NCBI RefSeq assembly: GCF_004028235.1
Contig: NZ_CP035037.1
Location: 1,488,001 to 1,552,000, forward strand
Reading direction: 5' to 3'
DNA from: Leucobacter muris
GTDB lineage: Bacteria; Actinomycetota; Actinomycetes; Actinomycetales; Microbacteriaceae
Length of the DNA: 64,000 nt
Below, one piece after another: positions 47,113 through 56,840 of this stretch. How positions within the stretch are numbered: position 1 is the first letter of the stretch; every line of letters begins with the position of its first letter. The notes beneath the pieces are model-generated. The model was given only the letters and a program-made list of their open reading frames with translations, was not told the origin of the DNA and did not search any database. A program made the translations under genes and the position numbers.

Positions 47113-48966
47113 TTGGCGTCCACACCCGCGGTGCGGAGGGCTCGTCGCTCCCTCGTATTCCTCCTGGTCCTCATCGTCGGCCTTGCGGGCCTCATCACCT
47201 ACGGGGTGTTCCGCAGCGATGCGACATGGACGCCCAAGCTCGCACTCGACCTGCAGGGCGGCACGCAGATCCTGCTCGCAGCCGAGCAGACGGACGGCCA
47301 GGCGGTCAGCGGCGAGCAGCTGCAGCAGGCCGTCTCGATCATCCGCCAGCGCGTCGACGCCGCCGGCGTCTCCGAGGCCGAGATCACCACGCAGGGCGGC
47401 CAGCACATCTCGGTGTCGATCCCCGGCAAGGCCGACGAGGCCACGCTGCAGCGCATCGAGGCCTCGGCGAAGCTCGACTTCCGCCCGGTGCTCGCCACGG
47501 GCATGGGTGTCGACCTCGAGCAGCTGCAGCAGCAGGCCGAGGGCGACGACGCGGCGGCGACCCCCGAGGGCGAGACGGCCGACGCGGAGGACTCGTCGGA
47601 TGCCGCTGCCGCCGATGAGCAGTCGTCCGAGACGACCGCGACCGACGAGCAGGCTGACGACGCCGAGACGGCCGACGACGCCGCTGCCGACGCGGGCGAC
47701 GTGGATCCCGATCCGCTGCCCACCGAAGCCGGCGACATGGCCTGGATCACCCCCGCGCTGCAGCAGCAGTTCGACGCGTTCAGCTGCGACTCCGAGGCCG
47801 CGCTCGACACCCGCGAAGCGGCGGCCGACCGACCCCTCATCACCTGCGACGACGCGGGCATGGAGAAGTTCATCCTCGGCCCGGTCGAGCTGAGCGGCGA
47901 TGTCATCACCGACGCGGTCGCGCAGATGGGCACCACCAACACCGGTGCGACGACCGGCGAGTGGGTCGTGCAGATCACCATGAACAGCCAGGGCGCCGAT
48001 ACCTTCGGCAAGATCAGCACGCGCCTCTACGGTGCTGCCGAGCCTCAGAACCGCTTCGCCTTCGTGCTCGACGGCAGCGTGCTCTCGGCTCCCACCATGA
48101 ACGGCCAGATCCTCGACGGACGCCCCTCGATCAGCGGCAGCTTCACGCAGGAGTCCTCGCAGGCGCTCGCCGATCAGCTCAAGTTCGGCGCACTGCCGAT
48201 GGACTTCACCGTGCAGAGCCAGGAGGACATCTCGGCGACGCTCGGCACGAACCAGCTGCAGGCGGGTCTGCTCGCCGGTCTGATCGGCCTGCTGCTCGTG
48301 GTCGTCTACTCCATCTTCCAGTACCGGGCCCTCGGTTCGCTCACCATCGCGTCCCTCGCGATCGCCGCGGTGCTCACCTACCTGCTGCTCACCTTCTTCT
48401 CGTGGAGGCAGGGCTACCGGCTCTCGCTCGCGGGCGTCGCGGGCATCATCGTCGCGGTCGGCTTCACCGCCGACTCCTTCATCGTCTACTTCGAGCGCAT
48501 CCGCGACGCGCTGCGCGACGGGTTCAGCATCGAGAGCGCGGTGGAGCACGGCTGGAAGCGGGCCTTCCGTACGGTGCTCGCCTCGGACGGCGTCAACCTG
48601 CTCGCCGCGGTGATCCTCTTCATCCTCGCGGTCGGCAACGTGAAGGGCTTCGCGTTCACGCTCGGCCTCACGACGCTCGTCGACGTGCTCGTGGTCGCGC
48701 TCTTCACGCACCCGATGATGACGCTGCTGGCCCGCACCCGCTTCTACCGCTCGGGCCACCCCGCGTCGGGTCTCGATCCCCAGCGCCTCAGCGCTGTGTA
48801 CCGAGGCCGCGCCCAGTTCCGCGAGCCTGTCATCGCCGCCAAGGGCGCGGGCAAGAAGAACGCGCGCAGCCAGAAGGAGGCCGAGCGCCGGCAGACCATC
48901 GCTGAGCGCAAGGCGGCGGAGCAGGGCATCTCGCTCGAGACCGCCAACACCGGAAAGGAGAGCTAA
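47113..48966 (+). CDS. secD: Protein translocase subunit SecD
   Basis: A 617-residue RND-type membrane protein. The first span is at residues 14-36, then LALDLQGGTQILL, a large extracellular domain, and five more spans with LRDGFSIESAVEHGWKRAFRT and the GVAGIIVAVGFTADSFIVYFE block of the proton path. The extracellular domain carries an unusual acidic Ala/Asp/Glu-rich insert at about 143-202. The only good start is TTG at 47113 with an AGAGAAAG stretch upstream. secF follows 2 bp after the stop. Confidence 0.95.
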   Translation: MASTPAVRRARRSLVFLLVLIVGLAGLITYGVFRSDATWTPKLALDLQGGTQILLAAEQTDGQAVSGEQLQQAVSIIRQRVDAAGVSEAEITTQGGQHISVSIPGKADEATLQRIEASAKLDFRPVLATGMGVDLEQLQQQAEGDDAAATPEGETADAEDSSDAAAADEQSSETTATDEQADDAETADDAAADAGDVDPDPLPTEAGDMAWITPALQQQFDAFSCDSEAALDTREAAADRPLITCDDAGMEKFILGPVELSGDVITDAVAQMGTTNTGATTGEWVVQITMNSQGADTFGKISTRLYGAAEPQNRFAFVLDGSVLSAPTMNGQILDGRPSISGSFTQESSQALADQLKFGALPMDFTVQSQEDISATLGTNQLQAGLLAGLIGLLLVVVYSIFQYRALGSLTIASLAIAAVLTYLLLTFFSWRQGYRLSLAGVAGIIVAVGFTADSFIVYFERIRDALRDGFSIESAVEHGWKRAFRTVLASDGVNLLAAVILFILAVGNVKGFAFTLGLTTLVDVLVVALFTHPMMTLLARTRFYRSGHPASGLDPQRLSAVYRGRAQFREPVIAAKGAGKKNARSQKEAERRQTIAERKAAEQGISLETANTGKES

Positions 48967-48968
48967 GC

Positions 48969-50000
48969 ATGGCTCGCTCATTCGCCGAATTCGGCAACGC
49001 TCTCTACACCGGCGAGAAGTCGATCGACTTCGTCGGCAAGCGCAAGATCTGGTACGTGATCTCGATCGTGCTCATCGTGCTCTCGGTGCTCGGGCCTCTC
49101 GCCCGCGGCGGATTCAGCTTCGGCATCGAGTTCACGGGCGGCAGCCAGTTCCAGGTGCACCTCTCGGAGCAGGGCGACCGCGATCCGGCGCTCGCCGAGG
49201 AGGCCGTCGCCGACGTGCTGCCCTCGGCGGCGCCCCGCGTGACCCAGCTCGGCCCCACCGACATCCGCGTGCAGACCGAGGCGCTCGACGAGAACGAGAA
49301 CCGCGCGGTGACGACGGCGCTCGCCGAGGCCTACGGGGTCGGCGAGGACGAGGTGACGTACTCGTACATCGGCCCGGCCTGGGGCCAAGACATCACCCGA
49401 CAAGCGGTCATCGCCCTCTTCGTCTTCCTGCTCTTCGCGGCCCTCGTCATGGCGATCTACTTCCGCACCTGGAAGATGTCGCTCGCGGCCATCATCGCGC
49501 TGCTGCACGACCTCGTGATCACGGCGGGCATCTACGGCATCTCCGGCTTCGAGATCACGCCGGCGGCCATGATCGGCTTCCTCACGATCCTCGGCTATTC
49601 GCTCTACGACACCGTCGTGGTCTTCGACAAGATCCGCGAGAACACCTCTCCGGGCGAGCTCAACGACCGCCGCACCTTCGCGGAGTCGGTCAACCTCGGC
49701 GTCAACCAGACGCTCGTGCGCTCGATCAACACCTCGGTGGTCGCCCTGCTGCCGGTCGCGTCGATCCTCTTCATCGGGGCGTTCGTGCTGGGGGCGGGCA
49801 CACTGCGCGACATCTCGCTGGCGCTGTTCATCGGCATCCTGGTGGGCGCCTACTCGACCATCTTCATCGCGGCACCGGCCTACGCGCACCTGCGCGCGGG
49901 GGAGCCCGGGATCAAGCGTCACGACGAGAAGGCCCTGCGCTCCCGCAAGCCCGCGACCAGCGACGCCGACGAGCAGAACGGAGCTCCGATCGGCGCCTAG
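48969..50000 (+). CDS. secF: Protein translocase subunit SecF
   Basis: A 343-residue partner of SecD with six membrane spans. It shows FVGKRKIWYVIS and FGIEFTGGSQFQVHL at the N-terminus, ALLHDLVITAGIYGISGFEITPA (written here in part) in the fourth span region, and LGYSLYDTVVVFDKIREN, all family hallmarks. The C-terminal tail is short and charged. An AAGGAGAG site overlaps the end of secD. Confidence 0.95.
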   Translation: MARSFAEFGNALYTGEKSIDFVGKRKIWYVISIVLIVLSVLGPLARGGFSFGIEFTGGSQFQVHLSEQGDRDPALAEEAVADVLPSAAPRVTQLGPTDIRVQTEALDENENRAVTTALAEAYGVGEDEVTYSYIGPAWGQDITRQAVIALFVFLLFAALVMAIYFRTWKMSLAAIIALLHDLVITAGIYGISGFEITPAAMIGFLTILGYSLYDTVVVFDKIRENTSPGELNDRRTFAESVNLGVNQTLVRSINTSVVALLPVASILFIGAFVLGAGTLRDISLALFIGILVGAYSTIFIAAPAYAHLRAGEPGIKRHDEKALRSRKPATSDADEQNGAPIGA

Positions 50001-50033
50001 CGGCTGGTTCGTGGGAATGACCTCTCGTGGTGT

Positions 50034-50039
50034 AACGTT
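50034..50039 (+). promoter_or_regulatory. Candidate -10 element for rel
   Basis: TAACGT lies 24 bp before the rel GTG, giving a short leader that contains GGGAGGT. Confidence 0.35.
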
Positions 50040-50062
50040 CAAACATTCGAGGGAGGTCTGAG

Positions 50063-52315
50063 GTGGTCACGAACGACGTAACGCAGCAGAGCGGCGCGAC
50101 GGCGCTGCGTCGGCTGGTGCCCCGGATCTTCTCCCGCGGCACCTCTCCCGGCGCCGTCGACCAGCTGGTGCGCACGGTGCGCGGCAACTATCCTCGCGCC
50201 GATCTCTCCGTGATCGAACGCGCCTACACCGTGGCCGAGCGCGCTCACCGGGGGCAGAAGCGGCGCAGCGGCGAGCCCTACATCACCCACCCCATCGCGG
50301 TGGCCCAGATCCTCGCCGAGCTGGGGGTGGCCCCCGTGGCGATCGCCGCGGCGCTGCTGCACGACACCGTCGAAGACACCGAGTACACGCTCGAGCAGCT
50401 GACCGAGGAGTTCGGCGATGAGATCGCCATGCTCGTCGACGGCGTGACCAAGCTCGACAAGGTCAAGTACGGCGACTCCGCGCAGGCCGAGACGGTGCGC
50501 AAGATGGTCGTCGCGATGTCGAAGGACATCCGCGTGCTCGTGATCAAGCTGGCGGATCGCCTGCACAACGCGCGCACCTGGGGCTTCGTGCCGGGCGACT
50601 CCGCCAAGCGCAAGGCGCAGGAGACCATCGAGATCTACGCGCCGCTCGCCCACAGGCTGGGCATCCAGTCGCTGAAGGCCGAGCTCGAGGACCTCTCGTT
50701 CGCGGTGTTGAAGCCGAAGCTCTACGCCGAGATCGAGAACCTCGTGACGCAGCGCAACCCGCAGCGCGACGAGCTCGTCGGCCGCGTGATCAGCTCGATC
50801 GACAACGATCTGCGCGAGGCGAAGATCCGCGGCGAGGTGACGGGCCGGCCCAAGGAACTCTATTCGATCTATCAGAAGATGGTGGTGCGCGGCCGAGATT
50901 TCGACGACATCTACGACCTCGTCGGCATCCGCGTGCTCGTGAACTCGATCCGAGACTGCTACGCGGTGCTCGGAGCCGTGCACGCGCGATGGACGCCGAT
51001 CCCGGGCCGCTTCAAGGACTACATCGCGACGCCGAAGTTCAACCTGTACCAGTCGCTCCACACCACCGTGATCGGCCCCGACGGCCGGGCGGTGGAGATC
51101 CAGATCCGCACGGTCGAGATGCACCAGCGCGCCGAGTACGGCGTGGCCGCGCACTGGAAGTACAAGCAACGCCAGCAGGGGCAGCAGGCGCCGGGCTCGA
51201 GCGACATGGCCTGGCTCGCGCACATCTCCGATTGGCAGGCCGAGACCGAAGATCCCAGCGAGTTCCTCGACGCGCTGCGGTTCGAGATCGGCGCCAAGGA
51301 GGTCTACGTCTTCACCCCGAAGGGGCGCGTCATCGGGCTGCCCGCCGGCGGTACCCCGGTCGACTTCGCCTACGCCGTGCACACGGAGGTCGGGCACCGT
51401 ACGATGGGCGCGCGGGTGAACGGCCGCCTCGTGTCGCTCGAGACACCGCTGCAGAACGGCGACGTCGTCGAGGTGTTCACGTCGAAGGATCCGAACGCCG
51501 GCCCGAACAAGTCGTGGCTCGACTTCGTGAAGAGCAAGCGGGCGCAGAACAAGATCCGTCAGTGGTTCACGAAGGAGCGCCGGGAGGAGGACGCCGAGAG
51601 CGGCAAAGTCGAGATCACCAAGGCCCTGCGCAAGCAGGGGCTGCCGCTGCACCAGGTGATGAACTCCGACGGCCTGCAGCAGGTCGCGCTGCAGCTGCGG
51701 TACGCCGACGTGACCGCCCTCTATGCCGCGGTGGGAGCAGGGCACGTGTCGGCCCAATCGGTGGTCGAGAAGGTCACCGCGCTGCTGTTCGACGAGCAGA
51801 CCTCGACAGAACCCGCCCTCGCGACGCTGCCCATCATCGAGGCGCCCCGCGCGAGCAAGGTGGCCGATTCGAGCGGCATCGTGGTGAAGGGCGCCTCGGG
51901 CGTGCTGGCGAAGCTGGCCAAGTGCTGCACGCCCGTTCCTGGCGACGAGGTGATGGGCTTCGTGACGAAGGCGGACGGCGTATCGGTGCACCGCGTGGAC
52001 TGTCACAACTTCCAGAACCTGCGCGAGCAGCAGGATCGGGTGGTCGAGGTCGAGTGGGCTCCGTCGACGAAGAGCGTGTTCCTGGTGCAGATCCAGATCG
52101 AGGCGCTCGATCGCGCGGGTCTGCTCTCGGACATCACCCGCTCGCTCTCGGAGCACCACGTCAACATCCTCTCGGCCTCGGTGAACACCTCCACGTCGCG
52201 TCTGGCGATCAGCAAGTTCGTGTTCGAGATGGCGAACTCCACCCACCTCAATCACGTGCTCAACGCCGTGCGCCGCATCGACGGCGTCTACGACGTCTAC
52301 CGCATCACCAACTGA
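50063..52315 (+). CDS. rel: Bifunctional (p)ppGpp synthetase/hydrolase Rel
   Basis: A 750-residue stringent-response enzyme. The hydrolase HD domain has His100-Asp101 in LLHDTVEDTEYT. The synthetase domain contains FDDIYDLVGIRVLV and RFKDYIATPKFNLYQSLHTT; RFKD at 316-319 is the charge type of bifunctional Rel enzymes rather than synthetase-only RelA. TGS (EVYVFTPKGRVIGLP), zinc-finger/CC region (LAKCCTPVPGDEV) and C-terminal ACT domains follow. The GTG has GGGAGGT upstream. It often follows secF in actinobacteria. It ends 10 bp from a convergent gene with no visible terminator. Confidence 0.95.
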   Translation: MVTNDVTQQSGATALRRLVPRIFSRGTSPGAVDQLVRTVRGNYPRADLSVIERAYTVAERAHRGQKRRSGEPYITHPIAVAQILAELGVAPVAIAAALLHDTVEDTEYTLEQLTEEFGDEIAMLVDGVTKLDKVKYGDSAQAETVRKMVVAMSKDIRVLVIKLADRLHNARTWGFVPGDSAKRKAQETIEIYAPLAHRLGIQSLKAELEDLSFAVLKPKLYAEIENLVTQRNPQRDELVGRVISSIDNDLREAKIRGEVTGRPKELYSIYQKMVVRGRDFDDIYDLVGIRVLVNSIRDCYAVLGAVHARWTPIPGRFKDYIATPKFNLYQSLHTTVIGPDGRAVEIQIRTVEMHQRAEYGVAAHWKYKQRQQGQQAPGSSDMAWLAHISDWQAETEDPSEFLDALRFEIGAKEVYVFTPKGRVIGLPAGGTPVDFAYAVHTEVGHRTMGARVNGRLVSLETPLQNGDVVEVFTSKDPNAGPNKSWLDFVKSKRAQNKIRQWFTKERREEDAESGKVEITKALRKQGLPLHQVMNSDGLQQVALQLRYADVTALYAAVGAGHVSAQSVVEKVTALLFDEQTSTEPALATLPIIEAPRASKVADSSGIVVKGASGVLAKLAKCCTPVPGDEVMGFVTKADGVSVHRVDCHNFQNLREQQDRVVEVEWAPSTKSVFLVQIQIEALDRAGLLSDITRSLSEHHVNILSASVNTSTSRLAISKFVFEMANSTHLNHVLNAVRRIDGVYDVYRITN

Positions 52316-52325
52316 CGGCGGCCCT

Positions 52326-52874
52326 TCACACCGCGTCGAGGCGCCCGAGCGCGACGCAGCGGTACTGCGCCCGCCCGTTCACGAGTCTCGCGCGGATCTC
52401 ATCGGCGCCTCCGGCGACGAGCGGGAGCAGCAGCCGCACCGCCACTCGGCGCCGCGGTTCGAAGGCGCCGGGCGTGCGCAGCAGGTCGCAGACGGTCTGG
52501 GCGGGCCCGGTGACGCGCAGGCCGGGATCGAAGACGTGCAGCGCCTCGTCGGGGTAGACGAACTGGTGCAGGGCGAGATCGGGGCCGCGGCGCCGTAGCG
52601 GTGGGCGACGTCCGCCGAGCGTCGAAAACTCGAGCGGGCGCCCCGGATCGCGACAGGCGCCCCACACCCAGGCGGCCGTCAGCCGCACAGCGACCCGATC
52701 CGGGGTGAGCCAGGGGCCGAGGGCCGTGGCGCGTACCCGCGGGGTGTCGGGCCAGCCCGCTCCGCGCACACCGGGCCCGCAGCCCACGAGGCTGCCGCGC
52801 AGTCGCTCGGCCGAGCGCACCGCCGGGGGCCAGCGGTCGAAGCGGGGGAGCAGGGGAGGCGCGGAAGCGGTCAT
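52326..52874 (-). CDS. Hypothetical protein, AbiEi-like
   Basis: A 182-residue protein I cannot name firmly. The order of blocks resembles the AbiEi-antitoxin-like proteins often seen in this family: LTPDRVAVRLTAAWVWGAC, a beta-rich middle with basic residues, then VTGPAQTVCDLLR. Those homologues often carry a C-terminal nuclease-like domain, absent here, and no partner AbiEii toxin gene is adjacent. The ATG at 52874 lacks a clear ribosome-binding site and lies just beyond a hairpin. Codon bias is normal for the window, which supports it being a real gene. Confidence 0.6.
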   Translation of the reverse strand: MTASAPPLLPRFDRWPPAVRSAERLRGSLVGCGPGVRGAGWPDTPRVRATALGPWLTPDRVAVRLTAAWVWGACRDPGRPLEFSTLGGRRPPLRRRGPDLALHQFVYPDEALHVFDPGLRVTGPAQTVCDLLRTPGAFEPRRRVAVRLLLPLVAGGADEIRARLVNGRAQYRCVALGRLDAV

Positions 52875-52887
52875 GCCTCAATGCTCG

Positions 52888-52920
52888 ACGCCGGAGCCTG
52901 GAAAGACCAGGCCCCGGCGT
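52888..52920 (-). terminator. Hairpin after the DUF349 gene
   Basis: Arms 52888-52901 and 52907-52920 pair over 14 bp with one mismatch and loop AAAGA. A smaller 6-bp hairpin is at 52946-52960. Both lie downstream of the DUF349 stop and before the AbiEi-like gene. Confidence 0.6.
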
Positions 52921-52988
52921 TGAATGTGGATAACTCGCTCGGATCGGAGCCCTGGGCTCCCGTTGTGAGCGAACTCCGGTCGAGGTGC

Positions 52989-54224
52989 TCAGTCGCCGAT
53001 CGCGGCGAGCCACGACTGCTGCGTGGCGAGCTTCTCCTCGGCCGAGGCCACGGCCTTCGCGTCGCCCGCCTCGCGGGCCGCCTCGACCTCCGCGGTGAGC
53101 TCGGCGATCGAGGCCTCGAGCTGACCGCGCAGGCCCTCGCTGCGGGCCTTCGTCTCGGGGTTGGTCTTGCGCCAGTGCTCCTCTTCGAGGCCCTTCACGT
53201 GATCCTCGATCTTGCGGAGACGCGACTCGATGTCGCGCAGCGCCTCACGGGGAACGCGGCCGATCTCGTCCCAGCGCAGCTGCACCTCGGTGAGCGCCTT
53301 GCGCGCGGCGCCGTGGTCGCGCTGCTCGAGGATGGGGGCGGCCTCGTCGAGCAGGGACTGCTTGGCGGTGAGGTTCGCCGTGTACTCCTCGTTGGTCTGA
53401 GCGGCCTCGGCAGCCTTCGCCTCGTAGAGCACGTCGCCGGCCGCCTTGAACCGGGCCCAGAGCTGATCGTCGAGCTTGCGGCTCGCGCGGCCCGCCGCCT
53501 TCCAGTCGTCGAGCAGGGCGCGGTAGGCCGGAATGCCCTCGACGCCCTTCGGCGCGAGCGCCTCGGCTGCAGAGATGATGCGCTCCTTGCGCTGCTTCAC
53601 CTCTTTGTTGTTGGCGTCCATCTGGGCGAAGTGCGAGCGGCGCGCCGAGTCGAACGTCTGCCGCGCGGTGCGGAAGCGCTTCCAGAGGGCGTCGGCCTGC
53701 GGCTTCGGGATCTGGGGCCCGCTGCGCTGGGCGGTCTGCCAGTCGGTGAAGAGCTGCTCGAAGGCGTGGCTCGTGTCCTTCCAGCGAATCGAGGACTCGG
53801 GCTGGGCGGCGAGACGCTCGGCCTCGGCGACGATGGCCTCCCGCTTGGCGACGGCCTCCTGTCGGGCGGCCTCGCGCTCGGCCTGCTGCTTCTCACCGAG
53901 CTCTGCGGTCTTCTCGCCGAGCTTCTCGACGCGCGCGCGGAGGGCGGCGATGTCGCCGACGGCGGCGGGCTCGACGAGCTGCTCGCGCAGCTTCGCGACG
54001 GTGTCGGCCGCGGAGACATCGGCGGTGCCGCGGGCGATGCGGGCCTCGAGCAGCACGATCTGCCCTTCGAGGTCGGCGTACTTGCGGGTGAAGTAGGCCA
54101 GGGCCTCTTCGGGCGTGCCGTCGGGGAACGAGCCGACCACACGTTCGCCGTCACCCTCGCGAACGTAGACGGTGCGGTCGTCGTCGACTCGGCCCCAGGG
54201 CGTTTCGTTGGTCGCTTCGCTCAA
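52989..54224 (-). CDS. DUF349 domain-containing coiled-coil protein
   Basis: A 411-residue protein made almost entirely of charged helices. Residues from about 140 to the end hold tandem DUF349 repeats (for example RWKDTSHAFEQLFTDWQTA and LWKRFRTARQTFDSARR). The N-terminus reads TPWGRVDDDRTVYVREGDGE, common to actinobacterial members. No catalytic motif or membrane span. I prefer TTG 54224, which follows a strong AGGTGAG site; in-frame GTG 54236 and ATG 54266 are alternatives, the latter behind GGAGGGG. Family function is unclear. Confidence 0.82.
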   Translation of the reverse strand: MSEATNETPWGRVDDDRTVYVREGDGERVVGSFPDGTPEEALAYFTRKYADLEGQIVLLEARIARGTADVSAADTVAKLREQLVEPAAVGDIAALRARVEKLGEKTAELGEKQQAEREAARQEAVAKREAIVAEAERLAAQPESSIRWKDTSHAFEQLFTDWQTAQRSGPQIPKPQADALWKRFRTARQTFDSARRSHFAQMDANNKEVKQRKERIISAAEALAPKGVEGIPAYRALLDDWKAAGRASRKLDDQLWARFKAAGDVLYEAKAAEAAQTNEEYTANLTAKQSLLDEAAPILEQRDHGAARKALTEVQLRWDEIGRVPREALRDIESRLRKIEDHVKGLEEEHWRKTNPETKARSEGLRGQLEASIAELTAEVEAAREAGDAKAVASAEEKLATQQSWLAAIGD

Positions 54225-54353
54225 GGTTCTGCTCACCTGTCGTGTGGGGCCGGGGTCGCCGACCATAACGGAATAGACCCCTCCACTATGCCACAGCCGG
54301 ATTTGCCCGGCTCGTCGGGGCTCGACTCGGGCGCGAATGTCAGAGGCGCTGGG

Positions 54354-54359
54354 TAGCAT
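54354..54359 (+). promoter_or_regulatory. -10 element for leaderless rarA
   Basis: TAGCAT followed by 6 bp and the GTG at 54366. Confidence 0.5.
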
Positions 54360-54365
54360 GGCCAC

Positions 54366-55919
54366 GTGGAAACGAACGCCGCTCCCTCGCACACGGCGCC
54401 GCTCGCGGTGCGCATGCGGCCCCGCTCGCTCGACGAGGTGGTGGGGCAGCAGCATCTGCTGCGCCCGGGATCGCCGCTGCGCACCCTCGCCTCCGACTCA
54501 GAGGGCGGCGGCGGCGCGGTGTCGGTCATCCTCTGGGGGCCGCCCGGCACGGGCAAAACCACCCTGGCGCAGGCGATCGCGCACTCGAGCGGCCGCCGCT
54601 TCGTCGAGCTCTCGGCGGTCACCGCCGGTATCAAAGACGTGCGTACGGTCATGGAGCGGGCGCTGAACGACCGCGACCTCTACGGCATCGCGACCGTGCT
54701 CTTCCTCGACGAGATCCACCGCTTCACGAAGGCCCAGCAGGACGCGCTGCTGCCCGGCGTCGAGAACGGCTGGGTGACGCTCGTGGCGGCCACGACCGAG
54801 AACCCCTCGTTCTCGGTGATCAGTCCGCTGCTCTCGCGTTCGCTGCTGCTCACCCTCGAACCGCTCGACGACGCCGATCTGCGTCGCCTGCTCGAGCGGG
54901 CGATCGCCGATCCCCGCGGGCTCGGCGGGGCGGTCGACGCCGACGACGAGGCCCTCGATGCGCTCGTGCAGCTCGCCTCGGGCGACGCCAGGCGGGCGCT
55001 CACCGCGCTCGAGGCCTCCGCCGCCTCGGCCCTCGCCGGCGGCGGGGCGGTGCAGCATGAGGAGCAGGCGGGGGCGGACGGGCATCCGGCCCGTGCCGGC
55101 GAGGAGGGGGAGTCGGACGCCGGCGAAGGCGACGCCTCCGCAGCTGCCGATGCGGGCGAGGATGCCTGGGCAGACGCAGATGCCGTGGCGGACGCGGGTG
55201 CCGAGGCTGATTCGGCGAGCGGGGCGCGTGCGGGGGAGGGCGCAGCAGGAGCAGCGGGATCGGGAGCCGAGAAGCCCGCCCGCCCGCGGCTGACGCCCGA
55301 GATCGTGTCTGCAGCGGTAGATCGCGCGCTGCTGCGCTACGACCGCAACGGAGACCAGCACTACGACGTCATCAGCGCCTTCATCAAGTCGCTGCGCGGC
55401 TCCGACCCCGACGCCGCGGTGCACTATCTCGCACGCATGATCGAGGCCGGCGAAGATCCCAGGTTCATCGCGCGCCGACTGATGGTGCACGCGGCCGAAG
55501 ACGTGGGGCTCGCCGACCCGCAGGCGCTGCCGATCGCGGTCGCAGCGGCCGAGGCGACCCAGCTCATCGGCCTGCCCGAGGCCCGCATCCCGCTCGCCGA
55601 GGCCACCATCTACATAGCCACGGCGCCCAAGTCGAACGCGGTCATCACGGCGATCGACTCGGCGATTGCAGATGTGAAGGCCGGCCGCTTCGGCCTGGTG
55701 CCGAAGCACCTGCGCGACGCCCACTACCCGGGGGCGAAACGGCTCGGCCACGGCAAGGGCTACGTCTACCCCCACAGCGACCCGCGGGGCGTCTCGCGTC
55801 AGCAGTACCTTCCCGACGAGCTGATCGACCGCGTCTACTACGCGCCGACCCAGCACGGCAACGAGCGCGAGATCTCGGATCGCCTCGAGAAGATCCGCCG
55901 CATCACGCGGGGCGGCTGA
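54366..55919 (+). CDS. rarA: Replication-associated recombination protein RarA (MgsA)
   Basis: A 517-residue AAA+ ATPase related to clamp loaders that acts at stalled forks. Walker A GPPGTGKT is at residues 58-65, Walker [10 protein letters not shown] follows near 112, then [11 protein letters not shown] and the C-terminal tetramerisation region ([32 protein letters not shown]). An Ala/Asp/Glu/Gly-rich insert of about 80 residues (225-305) splits the lid domain and is much longer than in E. coli. The GTG is set by the leaderless promoter. Confidence 0.94.
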   Translation: METNAAPSHTAPLAVRMRPRSLDEVVGQQHLLRPGSPLRTLASDSEGGGGAVSVILWGPPGTGKTTLAQAIAHSSGRRFVELSAVTAGIKDVRTVMERALNDRDLYGIATVLFLDEIHRFTKAQQDALLPGVENGWVTLVAATTENPSFSVISPLLSRSLLLTLEPLDDADLRRLLERAIADPRGLGGAVDADDEALDALVQLASGDARRALTALEASAASALAGGGAVQHEEQAGADGHPARAGEEGESDAGEGDASAAADAGEDAWADADAVADAGAEADSASGARAGEGAAGAAGSGAEKPARPRLTPEIVSAAVDRALLRYDRNGDQHYDVISAFIKSLRGSDPDAAVHYLARMIEAGEDPRFIARRLMVHAAEDVGLADPQALPIAVAAAEATQLIGLPEARIPLAEATIYIATAPKSNAVITAIDSAIADVKAGRFGLVPKHLRDAHYPGAKRLGHGKGYVYPHSDPRGVSRQQYLPDELIDRVYYAPTQHGNEREISDRLEKIRRITRGG

Positions 55920-55969
55920 TCCTCCGCTCACGAGCAGTTCGTGCCGCGAACCGCGCCGAGAGATCTGAT

Positions 55970-55975
55970 AAGCTA
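55970..55975 (+). promoter_or_regulatory. -10 element for rpsD
   Basis: TAAGCT preceded by TGA, an extended -10 layout. The start would be near 55982, leaving a leader of about 214 nt. Confidence 0.5.
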
Positions 55976-55982
55976 GTCGCTG

Positions 55983-56195
55983 GCCAACACCACTGCCGCG
56001 CACGGCTGCGCGCGGAGAGCAGGTGGCAGTCGCCCTGTAGCCGGGTTTCTGCACTGGTCGTTCCCTCACCGAAGACGGTTTGCTGCGTCGCGTGCATTGC
56101 GAGCGAGAGCTCGTGAATGCGGGCGCAGCGTGGCCGAGAGAACACAGGGCTCGATCCCGAGCCCGCACCCCGCACAGAAACCCGAAAGGACCCAC
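55983..56195 (+). promoter_or_regulatory. Long structured 5' leader of rpsD
   Basis: An untranslated leader of about 210 nt in a window where leaders are mostly short or absent. It can form a 6-bp hairpin (55998-56003 with 56008-56013) and a bulged hairpin with a GAGA loop (56094-56104 with 56109-56120). It could be a site of S4 autoregulation, as ribosomal protein S4 represses its own message in other bacteria. No small gene is evident in it. Confidence 0.4.
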
Positions 56196-56825
56196 GTGTC
56201 GACTACGTCGCGTACCCGTTCCAAGACTCGCCTGAGCCGCTCGCTCGGCATCGCCCTCACGCCGAAGGCCGCGCGCTACCTCGAGAAGCGCCCCTACGGC
56301 CCCGGTCAGCACGGCCGCACCAAGCGCAAGAGCGACAGCGACTACGCCGTCCGCCTGCGCGAGAAGCAGCGTCTGCGTGCCCAGTACGGCATCCGCGAGA
56401 AGCAGCTCGTCATCGCCTTCAAGGAGGCCCGTCGCCAGGACGGCCTGACCGGTGAGAACCTGGTCGAGCTGCTCGAGATGCGCCTCGACGCGCTCGTGCT
56501 GCGCGCCGGCTTCGCCCGCACCACCGCGCAGGCCCGCCAGCTCGTGGTGCACCGCCACATCCTCGTCGACGGCAAGATCGTCGACCGTCCCTCCTTCCGC
56601 GTGAAGCCGGGTCAGCTCATCCACGTCAAGGAGCGCTCCGAGGGCCTCGAGCCCTTCCAGGTCGCCGCTGCCGGCGGTCACGCCGAGGTGCTGCCGAACG
56701 TTCCCGGTTACCTCGAGGTCGAGCTCGACAAGCTCCAGGCCCGCCTCGTGCGTCGCCCGAAGCGCGCCGAGGTCCCCGTGACCTGCGAGGTTCAGCTCGT
56801 GGTCGAGTACTACTCGGGCCGCTGA
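56196..56825 (+). CDS. rpsD: 30S ribosomal protein S4
   Basis: A 209-residue primary 16S rRNA-binding protein. Basic N-terminus, then RPYGPGQHG near residue 33 and YGIREKQL near residue 63, and the S4 RNA-binding domain (LEMRLDALVLRAGFARTTAQ; VHRHILVDGKIV). The zinc-binding cysteines of some S4 proteins are absent. The GTG follows GAAAGGA. Codon use is strongly optimised. A long hairpin ends the transcript. Confidence 0.97.
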   Translation: MSTTSRTRSKTRLSRSLGIALTPKAARYLEKRPYGPGQHGRTKRKSDSDYAVRLREKQRLRAQYGIREKQLVIAFKEARRQDGLTGENLVELLEMRLDALVLRAGFARTTAQARQLVVHRHILVDGKIVDRPSFRVKPGQLIHVKERSEGLEPFQVAAAGGHAEVLPNVPGYLEVELDKLQARLVRRPKRAEVPVTCEVQLVVEYYSGR

Positions 56826-56840
56826 ACACCGAGCACCACA

